From Rhypophila decipiens (lineage: Eukaryota; Ascomycota; Sordariomycetes; Sordariales; Naviculisporaceae), in contig MU858080.1 in assembly GCA_033297075.1 (NCBI GenBank), forward strand, positions 124,001 through 188,000: a stretch of DNA of 64,000 nt. Reading direction: 5' to 3'. The notes below the pieces were generated by a model, which was not told the DNA's origin, did not search any database, and was given only the letters and a program-made list of their open reading frames with translations. This document shows, one piece after another, positions 12,610 to 26,700 of this stretch (positions are counted from its first letter, which is position 1; the number at the start of each line of letters is the position of its first letter). The translations under genes were made by a program, and so were the position numbers.

Positions 12610-15600
12610 GTTTTTTTTCCGTCTCTCCAACTCAAAGTGCTATACAACCGTACTCGAGACTCATTAATGTCTTATCATCTCCGAGTGGCAGAAGAATATA
12701 TCCCCCTCAGTATATCGCAAACAAACTGCAGCAACCCGAAACGAGCCGTCCAAACCCGTGCAGTCTGCGTCCTCGGTGAAGGCAAGCAAGGACCACAAAT
12801 AGGAGAAGGAGAAAATCAGAGAATAGAATGCATAGACTCGAGCTTTTCCAAATCGAAACAGATCCGAATGCACCCATCCTAATCCGGTTCATGACATCTC
12901 AGTTTCGACATGGCCAAACATGCCATTACCGGGTTTGACGATGCCGTTGCTTGGCCTCGGCATTGGCAAGGCGGACCCATTTCGACTGACATGGCCACCC
13001 GAGCTATCGCCGTCGCTATCCTATCCGTCACCAACAAGAATCTGGATCCTGTCGTCGGTGATTGTTTCAAGGCCAATCTAGTCGTTATCTCAGTGACCTG
13101 AAAATCCCTTGGACATGACAAGTCAGGTTCTACCGGGGATCCGTACCTGGCATAGTGTACAAAAAAGCACTGTGAGCGATCTCACCGATGAAGATCACCC
13201 CCTTGTTTGCCGTGAGCTCCGATCTCACCGGTCCCCTAGGCTCGATCGGTTCTTCCCCGACCCGGCAAATCCACGATTTACGCCTGTGAACCCTGGAATT
13301 ACGGATGGGCTGATATCAACCTTCTCCCCAGGATTATCAGCCACGATCAGTGGGTTGTCGTGCTTGGCCATGCTTGTCCTCGGGAGATATCCGAGACGAA
13401 AGGTGCCATCCTCGATAACAATGACAGGCTCCAGACAACACCTAGGCATCCTGTTTGACGCTAGTAGTACGAAATGAATACTTCAACAACCCGTTTTGAC
13501 GACCAAAGACCCGCATCTGACAGCCGAGTCGGGCCGCATTTTCGGCCTTGATACCGCGGCCTCGTCAAGATGATAACTGGCTTCCAGTGGTGGAGAGTCT
13601 TGCATCACATGCCGCGCGGCTCACCAATCTCAGCCGGCCCACTGCAGACTTGCACTGAGTCCATGCTCCATACAAGCCAACCGCCTCACCGAAAAGGAAA
13701 AAGTGGGAGTTTGGGACAGCTACTAGCCAAGAGTCTATCAGTTGCCGTCCCAGGCCTCGTGGCTCAGGCCTTCCCAACACACTGGCTCTTCATATGGCGG
13801 CGTCTGCCCGGTCCTCGTTCCTGCCCGAATTCGGGCCAGAACGGGCTCAAGATGCCATTGTCTAATAGTGCCAAAAATGTTATATTAATGGGCGTGCGAT
13901 AGGGCTCGGCTGGGTGTCCGAAACAGAGCTAGAGCTATGTACACGTGTAAATCGGGATGGCAAGCCGACCTCGCATTGACCTCGATACATTGGACGATTT
14001 GGTCCTATGTCGATGTGTTGCTCATCTCGGAATATTCTCATCTCAAAGCATCACAAGGCAGCCAAGAGACGCGAGGTGGTAAATCATGACTATCTCGGAG
14101 ATTTCTGAACTGTCGAGATGTGATGAAAATGTCCAGGAACTACGATGGTGCTATGGATCAGACGAAATGGGTACCTATCTGAGGTAGGACGCTATGCAGC
14201 GCACACACACATACCGAAGGTCGATGCACATCACATCAAATATACTGTACGTCGGTCCACGGAAACAGATTAAACCTCAGCCTCTCCCGAGAGCCGATGC
14301 CACATCGTATACTGTGACTGATACCACACGATACTTTCTTCTTACCTCCTACTCTTCTGTTACTTGCCACTCCTTCGTATCTTCAAACTCGCGCAACAAT
14401 GACTCTGTCCTCGGGTTCCTCTGCCTCAGCTTCCAGACATCAATCTCAGCATCTCAAGCTCGTCTTGTTGGTTTCTCAACCGATGTTAGAGTTTCTTCCA
14501 TCTCGTCCCCTTTCAGGTACACTACCACACAAGTGTGTTCCTCGATGATGGTGGGGTCACTGAAACGGCGCAGGTTCCAGCCGTGCCAGCACCAAGCGAC
14601 GGCATTTGTTAGAGAAAGGCGGCTCTGGACAGGGGTCCCAATAGCGGTGCTCGCTAATCGGTTCTGGGCTTGATCAAGAAGTCCATCTTAACAGATACTA
14701 TGGCTGTCATCGTGTATTTATGTTAGTGGGATCAGTCAGCTGTCTCCACCCCCGCCTTTTGGCCCCCTGACGCCGGAATCGTCGCTGGAAGACCTTGGAC
14801 GACCCCTGTTAATTTCCTCGACCCCGGATCCCGGTTTTGAACTTGTTCCTTCCTCCCGTTCGTCGACGTTGGACAAGACCCATTTTTCCTACGGTAGTGT
14901 ACATGGTACGTACCCCGTACCGGCCTTGAGAACTAACTGCGCAGGTACATACCAAGTAGTGTGGTACGTAAGGTCTCAACTTGGCAATGGCCGACTCAAC
15001 CGTGTGGTGTAGAGGTAATCGTTTTCGGTGGCCCCCCTCAGGACGAACATCTCAAGATCCTTTCTGCCAGGTTCTCGTCAAGGTCCAGTACCTCTCCTAA
15101 GCAGGACGACAACATTGGCCTGCGCCGCCGGAACAATCATGATGAGATTTGCTCCTGAGGTTGTATTGTCACCATTCTTCGAGCCTTACGGTAGGCATCC
15201 ATACCTAACCTAACCCGTAATCCGGCGAACCGGTTATACCTTGACCTAGCAGACAATCTGTCAGTGTCAGACAAAGGTTGTATTTACAGCTCCGCAAAAT
15301 ACTACCGTACACGTGCGTTGATGAAATCTGGCTCTGATGCGACTCGGAAAAATCCGGGGTAGACTTTACTTTGACTTGTGCGGGAAGATCTGGAGACTAC
15401 GGACGCCGTGGGCATTACCGACTGTACCTTTACACTGTAGGCTAGCATCAAGGTTCGAGGTTATCGATTCTGAAGAAAAGGTATCCTAACTCCGTACCCT
15501 TCTTTTTTTTGTTACTACTAGGTTAGAACAAGCACCACACGTGGTAAATGTCACTGCGTGAATCTCGGTTCTGATAGGATTTTATCGTTGCCTGGGTAGC

Positions 15601-18600
15601 ATTACAGCCTAGGTAGTTAGTTCATATCCTGACAACCACAGCAATGTGACGATGGCTGTTACGCTGTCAAGAGATCACCAATAAATGATGGCTGAAAGAT
15701 CGGAGTGGAAGTGAAGACTGGAATGGAACATTCTACGCAATGACCGCTCTTAATGGACTACACATCAATCAGACCCGGAAATTTGCGCTTCCACGGTCTC
15801 AAGCAAAGCTACCATATCAGATCATATCATAGTAGCATCATATGATAGAAGAGATCAGATCGCATTATGGAAAGACGAGAAGAATTAAAAAGAAAGAATT
15901 AAACCAACCAAGCACATCACCTCCCAGTTTAATCTTAGTAATCTAATCTGATCAAACTTGTCTTCTCTTGGTAAAATCAGGTAAGAAGGAATGAACCTGG
16001 TCAGTTCAAGTTAGCTATAGCATTGAATATTTCATGTATGAATTAGACGAAATACCTAACCTACTTATGTGGATAGGGGTCTAGGTTCGTCGGGGCATTG
16101 ACTCTCTGGATGTGATGATGTGCTTGGGGGTGTTTTGCTTCCAGTCCTCTCTGATACTTCTAGAACTTAATTAATACTACATATGGATTCTTGAAAGATT
16201 CAGGACATAACCTGTGGAGAAGGGGGCACTTGAACATTCTGTTATTTTACATACTTGCTCATAATATTTGGACAAATAGGTAAGTAGTCTTTCTCAGGGC
16301 TGATATAAATCAGCTGATTAGTGGGAAGCAGAGAGAAGGATTGTGCTCGTGATCATTGAGAAAGTGATAGATGGAAACCCTGGATAGTGGATGTGCAGGC
16401 ATCAAGTTTCGACAAAGAGTCGGCAATAAAGGACCGTCTGCCCGTCTGAAACAGAATTTTCAAGTCTTGTCGTGCAGTAGTAGTACACAGACATATACCA
16501 GGTATTATCCAGCGGCCAAGTTCCCGATTAGGAAAGAGAAGCAACTTGGATGATGTTACATATCTGCTGCCAACTCCAAGTCTATCCAAGGGGACTCGGA
16601 TGTTTGGCATGTCCTGTCTAGGCTGCCCACTTGCCGACTTTAGCTAGCTACCGAGGTGTTGCCTGGACTGTATGTAAAATAGTTTCTATTATCGTCACTC
16701 CGGGGTGATTTGGGGACTTCCCAAGTTTTTGGTCTCACGTATGGCAGCAACTACGCCGCAAGGACTGACCACAACAGAGCCTCATCACAGCCGTTCATTG
16801 TGACGTGACAGCAACATTGTTCCTTGTCTCTCAGCTTAACATACCACCTAGTTGGAACCCATTAGCTAGGTTATGGGGCTGACCAGACGGGCAGTCAGCA
16901 TACAACCGCGAAGTTGTCCAAGACGGTTGTTTAATATGGAATCACTGTTTGGGTGGTTGTTTGTTTTCTTGTCCGGGCAGCATATCCCGTAATGTTTATA
17001 TTGCACTCTGAATGCAGTCAAGGCAGGATTTTAGAACTGGGAACAAGAAATACAGTTCATCTTGTCCTGTATGTGAACACGAGAGCTCGGATGAAGAAAT
17101 GAACAGGATGAACTACTCTAAGTAGGGTAGTAATTATGTGTGCACTGACGCTGTACAAAACATGCTACTACAGAGACGAAGAGAAAGTGGAGGATGAAGA
17201 AGATGAGACGACGGCAGGGACGAACGGTAGGCAACCTATGCAATAAGACCTGACTGTTCGGTAACAATCGTATGTGATGAGCTGAGCAAGTTGTTGCTGC
17301 ACTTTGCGAATCACATGTCTCACACTTAACAGCTGCCTCACTTCAAGACGGTGATGTGATGATTTTGATGTTTGGGCAGACAAGGCGGCAGGCCTACGCG
17401 GATAAGTGAGCCGGTGAGTGGTCTCACCACTATGCTTGACGGAGACATGTTTACTTGCATTATGAAGAAAAGAGATGTTCATAATGTAAAGAGAGCCACC
17501 GACGCGATTGCCCGCCATTCACTCATGTCCTTCCTCACCGGAAAGGATCGGGAATAAACATCAACAGGGACAGTATCGTGAACACCGACCCCAGCAGAGA
17601 CTTGACGATAGTGCATGGAACAACCAAGGTAGCCCAAGAAGAGGTCAAAAGGGCCATAGCGTAGAAGCGATCAGGAAGGACCCGTCTGTCAAGAAGTCCA
17701 AAAGGCCAGGACAGGGTCATTGTGAAAATCGGTGAGTGTCATCTGGAGTTTCCGAAGCGTAGATCATCAGTCGCAGGATCTGCAACTGACAAAAAACAGT
17801 CATGCTTGCTTGCTCTGCTTACTTGCCTCCCCCGTATTTTTGAAAGAGTCAACCATGTGGCCTGCCTCCAAGGTCGAGTGGAAGATCAGCTCTGATCAGT
17901 CGAGCAAAGAAATGTGAGATTTTCGTGAGGATCCTGAGAAGAAGACAAGTAAAAGCAAATGCTGGATCCGTCTAGAAGCCTTCTTCCGGGGGACAGAACC
18001 ATGTTTGCATTGCAGGCCGTGGGCTTGATCGGCCCAACAGCAACCACAAGTCAAATCGTTTTGCTCCGAGCAGATATGCGAGAGGAGAAGGAGAAAATTG
18101 AGAAAAGAAACTTGCAAACCTCACTCACCAGCTAAACAAATCACATGTCGTTTGATTAAGCGCGGAAAAAAGGCCACCGCCTCTGTTGTCTGGTTTGAGG
18201 TGGTGCCTTGTCATCGCACCAACCAGACGTCTTATTGGCGGCTATTTGGAGACGCCGCCGCAACAACAAAACCCAGGGATCTGGAAACCCCTTCCGCTCC
18301 GATTCCCTCACCCACCCGCTTTTGCATGTCAGGTACGGTAAGGCAAAGCAGCTAACTCCGGAGCCTGCTTGCCGCATACCAGATCACGACGACTCATGAT
18401 TTGTCCACCTTGTCAGCCCTGGGGAAATGGGAAGGAGCTGGCCCACCCAATGTGACAATTCCATTCTTTTCCAACATGGTATTTCATCTGCTTGCACGTG
18501 CAACGTAAAATATCCGCTGAGCAGGTCTCGTCGATGGGCCGCGTCCAAGATTCCAAAACTTTCCACCATCTCGCCCTCACGAGGATGGATACTCTGTTTG

Positions 18601-19182
18601 GGTACTTTTGCGAGGGACCCCGTAAACAACCAATGCTTCGGCGAGTCAATAGGTCCACGAGCCATACAAGGCCAAACAATTGTCGAAACAGCAAGAGCCA
18701 GGGCCCCGACGACAACTCGAGACGAGGATGGACGAAGGATTGACCACGATTTTGCCGTGTTTCTGATAAGCTGTTTGCCCGCTTGCCTGATCCGCTTCTT
18801 GTTTGGCCATTTTTCCAGCCCGTCGTTCTCTCAGATAAGAGCTATTCTCGGACGACGATCAGAGGGGAATTACGAATATCAATAAGAGTCAGCAGTAAGT
18901 CGGGTCTGGTGAAGGCATGGAAGCAAAGAGCGGGGCCGGTACAGCGGGGGAAGAGCTTGCAGCCCACGGAAGATTGTCGTCGGCCCCATCTATCTTCTCC
19001 ACGATGATCCTCAGCCTCCGCTCGTGTTTGACACCGGAGCAAGAGGAATAGCAGATGATAAAATTCCGATACAGACTCAAAGAAACGCCATGGTTCGATG
19101 AATGTGACGGTCATATGTCATGTTGAGAATCGATCTCAAGCCACCTCATGGCAATAAACTCCGTAGGCATGTACGTATCCGT

Positions 19183-19218
19183 TAATGAGGATTGCTCTGA
19201 TAATGAGGATTGCTCTGA
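19183..19218. repeat. 18-bp perfect tandem duplication
   Basis: The unit taatgaggattgctctga occurs twice head to tail. The word ATGTACGTATCCGT lies just before it and again about 165 bases later. No gene is supported here, so this is probably a simple duplication in non-coding DNA. Confidence 0.6.
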
Positions 19219-22200
19219 GGACTCGTGGACTATGGTATTATGTCTGATTGTGGATTTTTCAATTGAGGATTGCCGCGTGGGCCTGCGAAAGCAAAAGACA
19301 CAAAAAAAAAAAAGAAAAAAAGAAATTTACTTAAGAATGTACGTATCCGTAGCTTGTCCTCTTTTGTCGTGATAATGATTGTACACGGACCTATCGCGTA
19401 GTCGGGCTTCCGGACATGTTTCGATTTCTGTTTCCCTTTCTTCATCGGGATTTCTGGCGTATCGCGAGCCTTGGTGGCGATGTGGAATTCGAGCCTCAAC
19501 GGTCAGCTAGATCTGTCTCCCGTCCAGTGGAGTTGAGCTTGTTGTTCCCTGAGGCACATGCAGCGACCCAAAAGGGAAAGGCCTGATACATGGCTGAGAT
19601 TGCGCCAGCCGTTTAGCGAGTTTTAAGGATTCAGAGTCCAGGGCACCAGGGCCCGGAAGCGATCGGAGCCTTGGGACAGGGGCGTCGCTGGCACATGCCC
19701 CTGTCTTAACAGACTCGCATTAAGGAGCCGCCTTCTGAACTGGGACAACAGGGCCCCATCAAAATCTCTTCAGGGCTGACTGACTGACGATTTCGATTGA
19801 TACGATCCATCGGGTCCTCAGGAACGGAATCGGCAGGTGTTTGACAAAATCGCCTTTTGTCCTGCAAATCATCAATTTGTGCATTGGCGAGCGACCGAGA
19901 GCTCCATCCTTCGCCGTCTTGGTGCATCTCGGCTTCTGGGGAACCAGGACCGCCGACGTTGAGAGAACGGGGTTTGGTGTTGATTCTGCACGTGATGGGA
20001 ATGGTGGCATCGTTGGTATTGGCAGTGGCAGTGACAGTGACAGCCTCAGGTTCAATGTTTACTTTGTCGTTTTGATGGTCCGTTCTCGCTCCACGTTCCA
20101 TCCTGGGATCGATTTGTTTTCCATCACGTCGTTCGTCACCGTGTTCTGCTACACGACAGAAGAAACTCTAGACGGGCGATGCCCTGGTATCCTCTGTAGT
20201 CGCATCGTGTTGTGATCAGAGAGTCGCCAATTGGGTAGAAACACCATTCATGTTTCAACCAACACTAAACGTCAAACCAAACAGAAAAATAGTCGTGCCT
20301 TTTACACTTTGTAACATGGAGACAGCGCTGAGAACCTGGGAGGGGTGGATTGAGGGGTCGGTTTCTGCTTCAGCACTGTGCTTCAGGCTCTCAGCGCCCT
20401 GTGAGAGTGACCCACATTCCTGACTTGGGGGGACGCCAAGAAAGCCGGGAAAGGGGAAAGCAGGGACCAGCCCCGTCCCCGTAAGAGCCTCAGGACGAGG
20501 GGTAGCAGCCAATCAGGGGGCGTCCAAAGGGACCAGGGCTACTTTGTGACACTTGAAGCAAGAACGACCACTCAAGTGGACCAGCGTCAAACGTCAGAGG
20601 AAGTCGCAATGAAGACACAAACTTGCCTTTTTCTCTACGCATACATGAGAACTACCTCGATGTGACCGAGGAAGGAACCGTGCTCAGCAGCATATCCTCG
20701 CTTCTCTCTCGCTTCCTAGTGCGCTCATGCTGCCTGTACCTGACAAGTCTCGCTCGAGTCTCCGACATGCATTCCCCTTCAGTCGACACCAGACGACGGC
20801 CTCGAGAACTGGTCCAGTACACTCTGCTGCTCATCTCAGCAACACGGGACGACGGCCGTCAAATCCAGCCAGGGCACAGCGGACCGACCACGGGAAGCGA
20901 AGGCAACCTAAACGTCGAGAAACAAGCTGGCCTAAGCTCGACATCTACAAAACATCAAACATCGACGGGCTCACGATGGAGTGCTTGTTTGAAGAAGCGC
21001 AGCTATTTCGGTCAACCGGGTCTCTGCTCCCGAGTCAGACAGCGCTTCTTGAGGCAGCGGGATGAAGAAAAATAAAATTCTGATCCTCCTGTATGAACCC
21101 ATTTCTCACTCCCCCATCCTGATGTTGGGTGGTGGATGCCCTCGACATGAGGCTGCTTGCACGGTTTGGTAATGGTTGCCACATTCACTCTCTTGTCATC
21201 AGTTGATGCATGACTTGTCCCAAGACTCCCCCCCATCATCCAGAGTCGTGTTCAACCAGGCACCTCGGTCCCCGGACAGGGTGGACACTGAGCAAGGGCT
21301 TGAAGATGCCCTACACCAGATCCGACCAGTGCACGTCCATTCTGCTCCAAGTCCAGATTCGGTGCGGAATGCATGGGTCGTCTCTGGGAGCTGCGGCGGC
21401 ATCACAGTTACCGGTATGTGAGTGTGCAAGTGCTCGTACTCTAACGTCACTTTTTCCTCTTGTCGTCTCTTCATTCTGCCTTGGGAGTCTTCCAATGGCA
21501 CGCTCTCGTGTTCACGAACCCTCTCTAGTGTTGTATTTTCCTCGTGCTTCTGTTTTGTGTTGGGAATCTCGTTCAACTCCTGCACCGCTCCGGTCAGGCC
21601 AGAGATAGCGTCTGCTATTAGTTTTTTCCCCTTTCCTTCTATGGATGATTTACACCATCAACGGAAAAGAGGAGGGAAGAGCCCTGCTCGTGGTGCATGG
21701 TGGGATCCGCCCCAGATGCTGAACCTGCCCACCACTTTGGGCCCCTCCTTCCAGGGTCTCGTACAGAGGTCTGTAACAAGGCTAAGTGTTTACGGTGTGC
21801 ACTTACACACTACTCTCTACACACCCCCCGGTCCCCAGTCCCCAGTCCCCCGGTCCATCTGAATGGATGTGCCTGTCCCCGAACGCATCATGCAAGCAAT
21901 AGTGGCCATTATATCCTCCTGTCTCTCCCCCTCGGGAACCTCCCGTCTCTCCTTCTTGCCTCTTCTTTCCCACCAAGGTCACAACCTGTGGATATCTACA
22001 CTTACAATCACGACGCTGTTGCGTGTGTGTCCCTTTCTTTCTTCTTCTCTTCTTGCGGCTGAACGTTGTCACTCTTTTCTTCTTGATACCAACTAGCTTG
22101 GCTGCTTACGTTCTTTTTTTCTCGGAGATATCTTGACGTCCTTCTCGATACGGTATAATCTGGATTATTATACTCGACCTCCTTTTTTAATCTTCAAACC

Positions 22201-22561
22201 ACACCTTTCGATTCGTTTTCGTGTGTTATTTGGGTTCGATTGTTGGACGACCGGTCATTCGTTTATTCTCACCAGACGCTCACGATACCCCTTGCCTCGA
22301 TCAAGTCGATACAACTCCAAGGGCTCACGACCGTTCCGATTGTCCGATCTCTTGCAACGATCCATAGCGAAACGAAACGACGTTCGATTCTTGAAGCAGC
22401 CAGTCTGCCCTTTTGCATAATCCTCCTTTTGTGTGGATTTCTCGTCGTTGACCGATCTTCGATTCTTGGGACATACCGCCTGGTAAAACAGCACTACCAG
22501 ACGACCGCTTTTTAAACACTCGACTAGTTGGGAACTGTGGCACCTGGAAATCGGATCCAAC

Positions 22562-23791
22562 ATGTCTCCCACTATGCAGATGACGGCCTCTTCCGTCACT
22601 TACACACCCACCTCGGACGCCGTCGACCGCCACGAATATGGCGTCTCGAAGAACCGGAAGGTCACTTCGACCGGTGGAGGACGAGCATGGAGCGAGGACG
22701 AGGTACGTAGCACGGTTTGGGCTCTGGGCTGTGTTGGGTCGGTTATCAAGAAGGTGATCTAACAGATTACCCACATACAGGAAGTCTATCTTCTCCAGAC
22801 TCGGCTCCAAAAGATGCCTTACAAGCATATCGCCGCGCACCTCAAGAAGACCGAGCTTGCCTGCCGTCTCCATTACCATCAGCTCAGCCATGGCAGCAAC
22901 AGACGCAAGCGCACAACCTCGGTCTCATCCGGCTCCTCGACTGGTGGCCACTCGCCCACCATGCAGACCTCGATTCCCTCGCCGATTCACGAACACGATG
23001 GCGGGGCGAGCCGCTCTTGCTCACCGCCTGGATCTGCGGGTTCGTATGGTGTCACTTCGAGCCCCAATGGCATCCAGCTGCCCAGCATCATGACTGGCGG
23101 CTCCACAAACACCTCTCCGCGTTTACCGACAATTTTGCCCAAGCCGGCCTCGATGACTTTGGCTCTGGCTACTGCCACGGGAACCGGCTCCCCAGCGGCT
23201 TCCCGGGGGTACCCGACACCGCTGTCCGAGCCTCACCCTCACAGCGCTCCCTTGATGACACCTTCTGGGTACCGCTCGGCCGTCACTCCCACCAGCGCCG
23301 CTCCACCACATTCGGCACATACCTCCAACGGCGCTGCCCCACACCACGTCCCTGGGCCTCTTCGTCTTGATTGCTCTGCCCTTCCCCCACCTCCGCCGTC
23401 TGCTGGCCTGCCCGGATCAGCATACATTGCCCACCATCCGGTCGACATGGGCAGACTTGCTGCCGTCTATAACGCACACCGGGCATCCTTCTGGGCCTCG
23501 ATTGCGGCCGAGTATGGCGGCGGTGCCAACCCAGTCGTCTTGGAGCAGGCGTGGAGGGGCACCCCGAGCAGTGCTGCAAGTTCTGCATCGAGCCTCGGAA
23601 TTGCAGCCCAGACCCCAATCACACCTGTCGGCAGCCCAGATGACCATATCTATGGCACCCAGGGCAAGTCGGACAAGACAAGGATCAGTGCCATTCTGGG
23701 CATTGATGCCAACCCCAGAAGCCCAAGAGAGAGAGAAATGGTAAGGCGGTTGGAAGAAGAACGGTGTTCGGTGGGAGTAGTTGGTGCTTGA
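22562..23791 (+). CDS. Myb/SANT-like DNA-binding protein with disordered S/P/T-rich tail
   Basis: Two exons, 22562-22702 and 22781-23791, give 383 residues; the intron has a GTACGT donor and an ACATACAG acceptor at a codon boundary. Residues about 40-85 form a Myb-like helix set split by the intron (RAWSEDE, then EVYLLQTRLQKMPYKHIAAH and LKKTELACRLHYHQLSHG), followed by a basic RRKR. The K-x-x-x-A-C-R-L-H-Y-H-Q-L signature is, to my recollection, common to a filamentous-ascomycete group of putative transcription factors. The rest is low-complexity S/P/T/A with a conserved-looking end (KSDKTRISAILGIDANPRSP, RLEEERC). A long pyrimidine-rich leader precedes the ATG, common for fungal regulators. 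A nuclear role is inferred; no target is known. Confidence 0.85.
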
Positions 23792-26700
23792 TCATTTTCT
23801 TGTCCAGAGATCATGCTCACCTTTTCCATTCGTCGCCTTCTTTTTCTTCTTATCTCCTTGGCGGCACTTGCCCCACCAACCGCTTTTGTCTATTTCACTT
23901 TCTCTTGTATACCTTTCTCTCCTTCTCTTCTCAGCCCCCTTTTTTAACTATCAGCGGTTTGGTATGTTGTCGCTTGTCTGAGGGGGTGGTGCACGCCGGG
24001 AAGAATGTTCTCTCCAAGCTTCTGGAGAGAAGGAGAAAAGGAACGGCTCTATCTTTTTCTGTGTTTTTATATATATCTCCATCTTCTTTCTACGCCATCT
24101 CGTTTGTGTATGTTGAAATTATGATGTATTTTGAATGCGATTTTGTTTGCCAGTCCAATGGGGAACCCATCCGTGGAAAGCAACGATCGCCTTTTTCTTC
24201 TCTTATTCCATTTTTTGTGTTCCTTTTGTTAGGCTGGGTGGATGGGATGGATGATGACGGATGGGCGGCGGATTCAGTCACTTCTTTCTGTGGTGTATGG
24301 GGGTAGGTGTTGGGAGGTATAAAAGAATATGAACAACAATGGGAACAAACAACTGGAAGAAATGAATTGGAAGAAATGATGAATATGACCACTCCAGTCA
24401 AATCCAAGCCATCTATCTACACATCTAGCACATACCTTTCAACAATACATGTACCACCATCAACACTACTACTGCACTTGGCGCACTCCGTGACAAGAGA
24501 AAAGCACACATATCGTCTTTTTCTTGCGTTTGCAAATAGAAATGGGCGACTAACAGACTGTCAAGTATTAGGAGGGAATATGGATCTCTCTTGTGGGCCC
24601 GTCAGGAGTGATGCAGTGGTCTTGTGGGCGGATGGGGATGGTGTCGTTTTATGAAACGGAACATGAACGAAACGCAACACTGATGAAACAACACCTCGGC
24701 GGGACTGAAATTTTTCTCTTTTCACCACCTCACTTGACTGAATTTATTTGCGTCTTATTTCTGAATATTCTATTCGCCTTATTTACTCTTTCCTCTACCT
24801 CTCATCTTTTAGTGTTTTTATCGGGGATCTGTTGTCAAGGCTTGCTACAGAAAATGACTATCTCTAGTGAAGATTTAGAGCGTACTTTTGTCATTTTCTG
24901 TAGCGAACCCCTGGATTAGCCCTTATTACGGTACACCATCTGCATTGATACGGCGCCGTGTATCCGTACTGTAATGAATTATACGATATATGTATGACTT
25001 TTTTATCAACTTCTTTTCATCCCTAAATAGAACAAGAGTTATCAATATCACCACCAGGTTTGTATTGACTGAGTGTAGTCCATCTATGCTCGTGTTACGC
25101 ACCACAAACTTTTCTTCCCGTACCCACCGACAAATCGGTGAAAGGCGGCCCGCGGCGACGGACACTCCCTCCCTCCAACATTCCCCTCCCGCCAACCATG
25201 TGAACGAACAGTTGGATCGTTGGGTTACACGATGCTGATATTAGACAAATGGGACGTCATTACAGTACTTTGGACAATGATCCAGAGTTGCAATGAAGAT
25301 GCCGAGATGGGGGTTAGGGCGCCAACCGATGGTGGGGGTTCTGAAAACAACCAACATCGCAAACAGATTCCATGTCTTTAACTTGTCGAATATCCCGATG
25401 CTCTGTTACACCTTCGTGGAAGCAACCTCTATTGTAGAGGCCTAGAAAGTTGGATTAATAATAATCCAGTCTCCAATCCCGTCTTGGTAGGGTAACACAA
25501 AGACAGAACTGACAAGGGCTTCTACAGATTTGGATCGTCTTTTTTCTCTTCCCGATACCCGAGTGGACCAACGAGTCGCGGCGAGGACGAGGCGAGCTGT
25601 ATCTACAACTACCTATACTGCATGGCAGACAGCAGCTCTAATGCAGTGTAAGAAGAGACCGAACACGACAGCAGCAGCGGCAGAAGCAGCTAACGACATG
25701 CCATAGAGGATGCTTGTCTGGTGGGTCTCTTGATTTACACACCTTTTTTAGCCGTCTTTTCGAGGTTTTTATATCTTTTGTACAAGGACGATCGGTAGCG
25801 AACATATAACTCACCGAGTTTGCCACGGCATGGGGAAAAAGATACAGTAGGCAGAAGGCAACTGGACCCATGAACTGGGAAGCTACGGCATGTTCGATTC
25901 CTACGATATGACGTGGGTATCCGAATCGAGAACAGCTTGAACCAAATAAAGAGAGAAACCAAACAAGAACTCAGAAAGCGACCACAATTCCGATATGCAG
26001 CATCATGGCGATCGCCCAAAAGGGAAACTAGCTCAAGGAAGCCTGGACCTCAACGTGCGTTTCAGCTCCTGTCTTCTTATCGATCGACGACATCGGCCTG
26101 CCATCCCTTATCTACAAGCTGGGGAAGGACCACGGATTTCCCTATCAACCTGAGACTCGGCAATGGGAATGATAGGTACGGCCCATGACGACAAGAGCAA
26201 TAACACCATGATTATAAAACAACCTGATTGGAAGCAGCACCTTTGATGACGACGGAAGAAAGAAAAACTGAAAAGATAATTCGAAGGAAAGCATAGAAGG
26301 ATGGGAATAAGGCTGCTTACTCGGGATATTCCCCGGATCCGGATCTCGAACCCGGCTATCCCGTCGCATACAGGGTGTTATCACGGACCGAAATCGAAGA
26401 TGCCGGGACATGGCCTAGAAGCAAACCTTGACCAAAGATAAGAACGACTCCGTCCTGTCGTATTTGGAGCATGGTTTTGCTGGGCCAAAATGCACAACAT
26501 CCGATGGACGGAAAGAGGCCTGACTGACTTGCCTTCCCAATTTCTCTGACTACGGAGAACTGAAGAGGGTTTATCCCTGGAGGCACAGAACGGAAGATAT
26601 CGCGAATATGGAAAATCGTCCCGTCACAGCGCCAGACTCGAGCACGCAAACACGGGATAGGACAGGGCAGGAAACGCCAGAATACGGCAAACGGCAAGAT

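Larger units (their letters stand above)
9566..22561. other. Gene desert of about 13 kb between two Myb-like genes
   Basis: No frame here carries a recognisable domain or a convincing multi-exon structure; long frames are overlapping chance ORFs on both strands. Flanking parts probably hold the promoters and long leaders of the two divergent regulators: a pyrimidine-rich stretch precedes the ATG at 22562. Small repeats are listed separately. Non-coding RNA or decayed mobile elements cannot be excluded by eye. Confidence 0.5.

Noticed and set aside
13109..13477. Paired frames on both strands with protein-like stretches
   Set aside because: Considered as a decayed retroelement, but no integrase, protease or reverse-transcriptase motif could be found.
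14399..14548. 49-codon serine-rich frame with good CAACAATG context and a pyrimidine-rich leader
   Set aside because: Too short, no signal peptide or motif, and no convincing splice continuation; only expression data could support it.
26330..26420. B-box-like GGTTCGAGATCC on the minus strand near 26345
   Set aside because: A tRNA fold was tried: the T arm pairs, but the A box, acceptor stem and position T33 fail.
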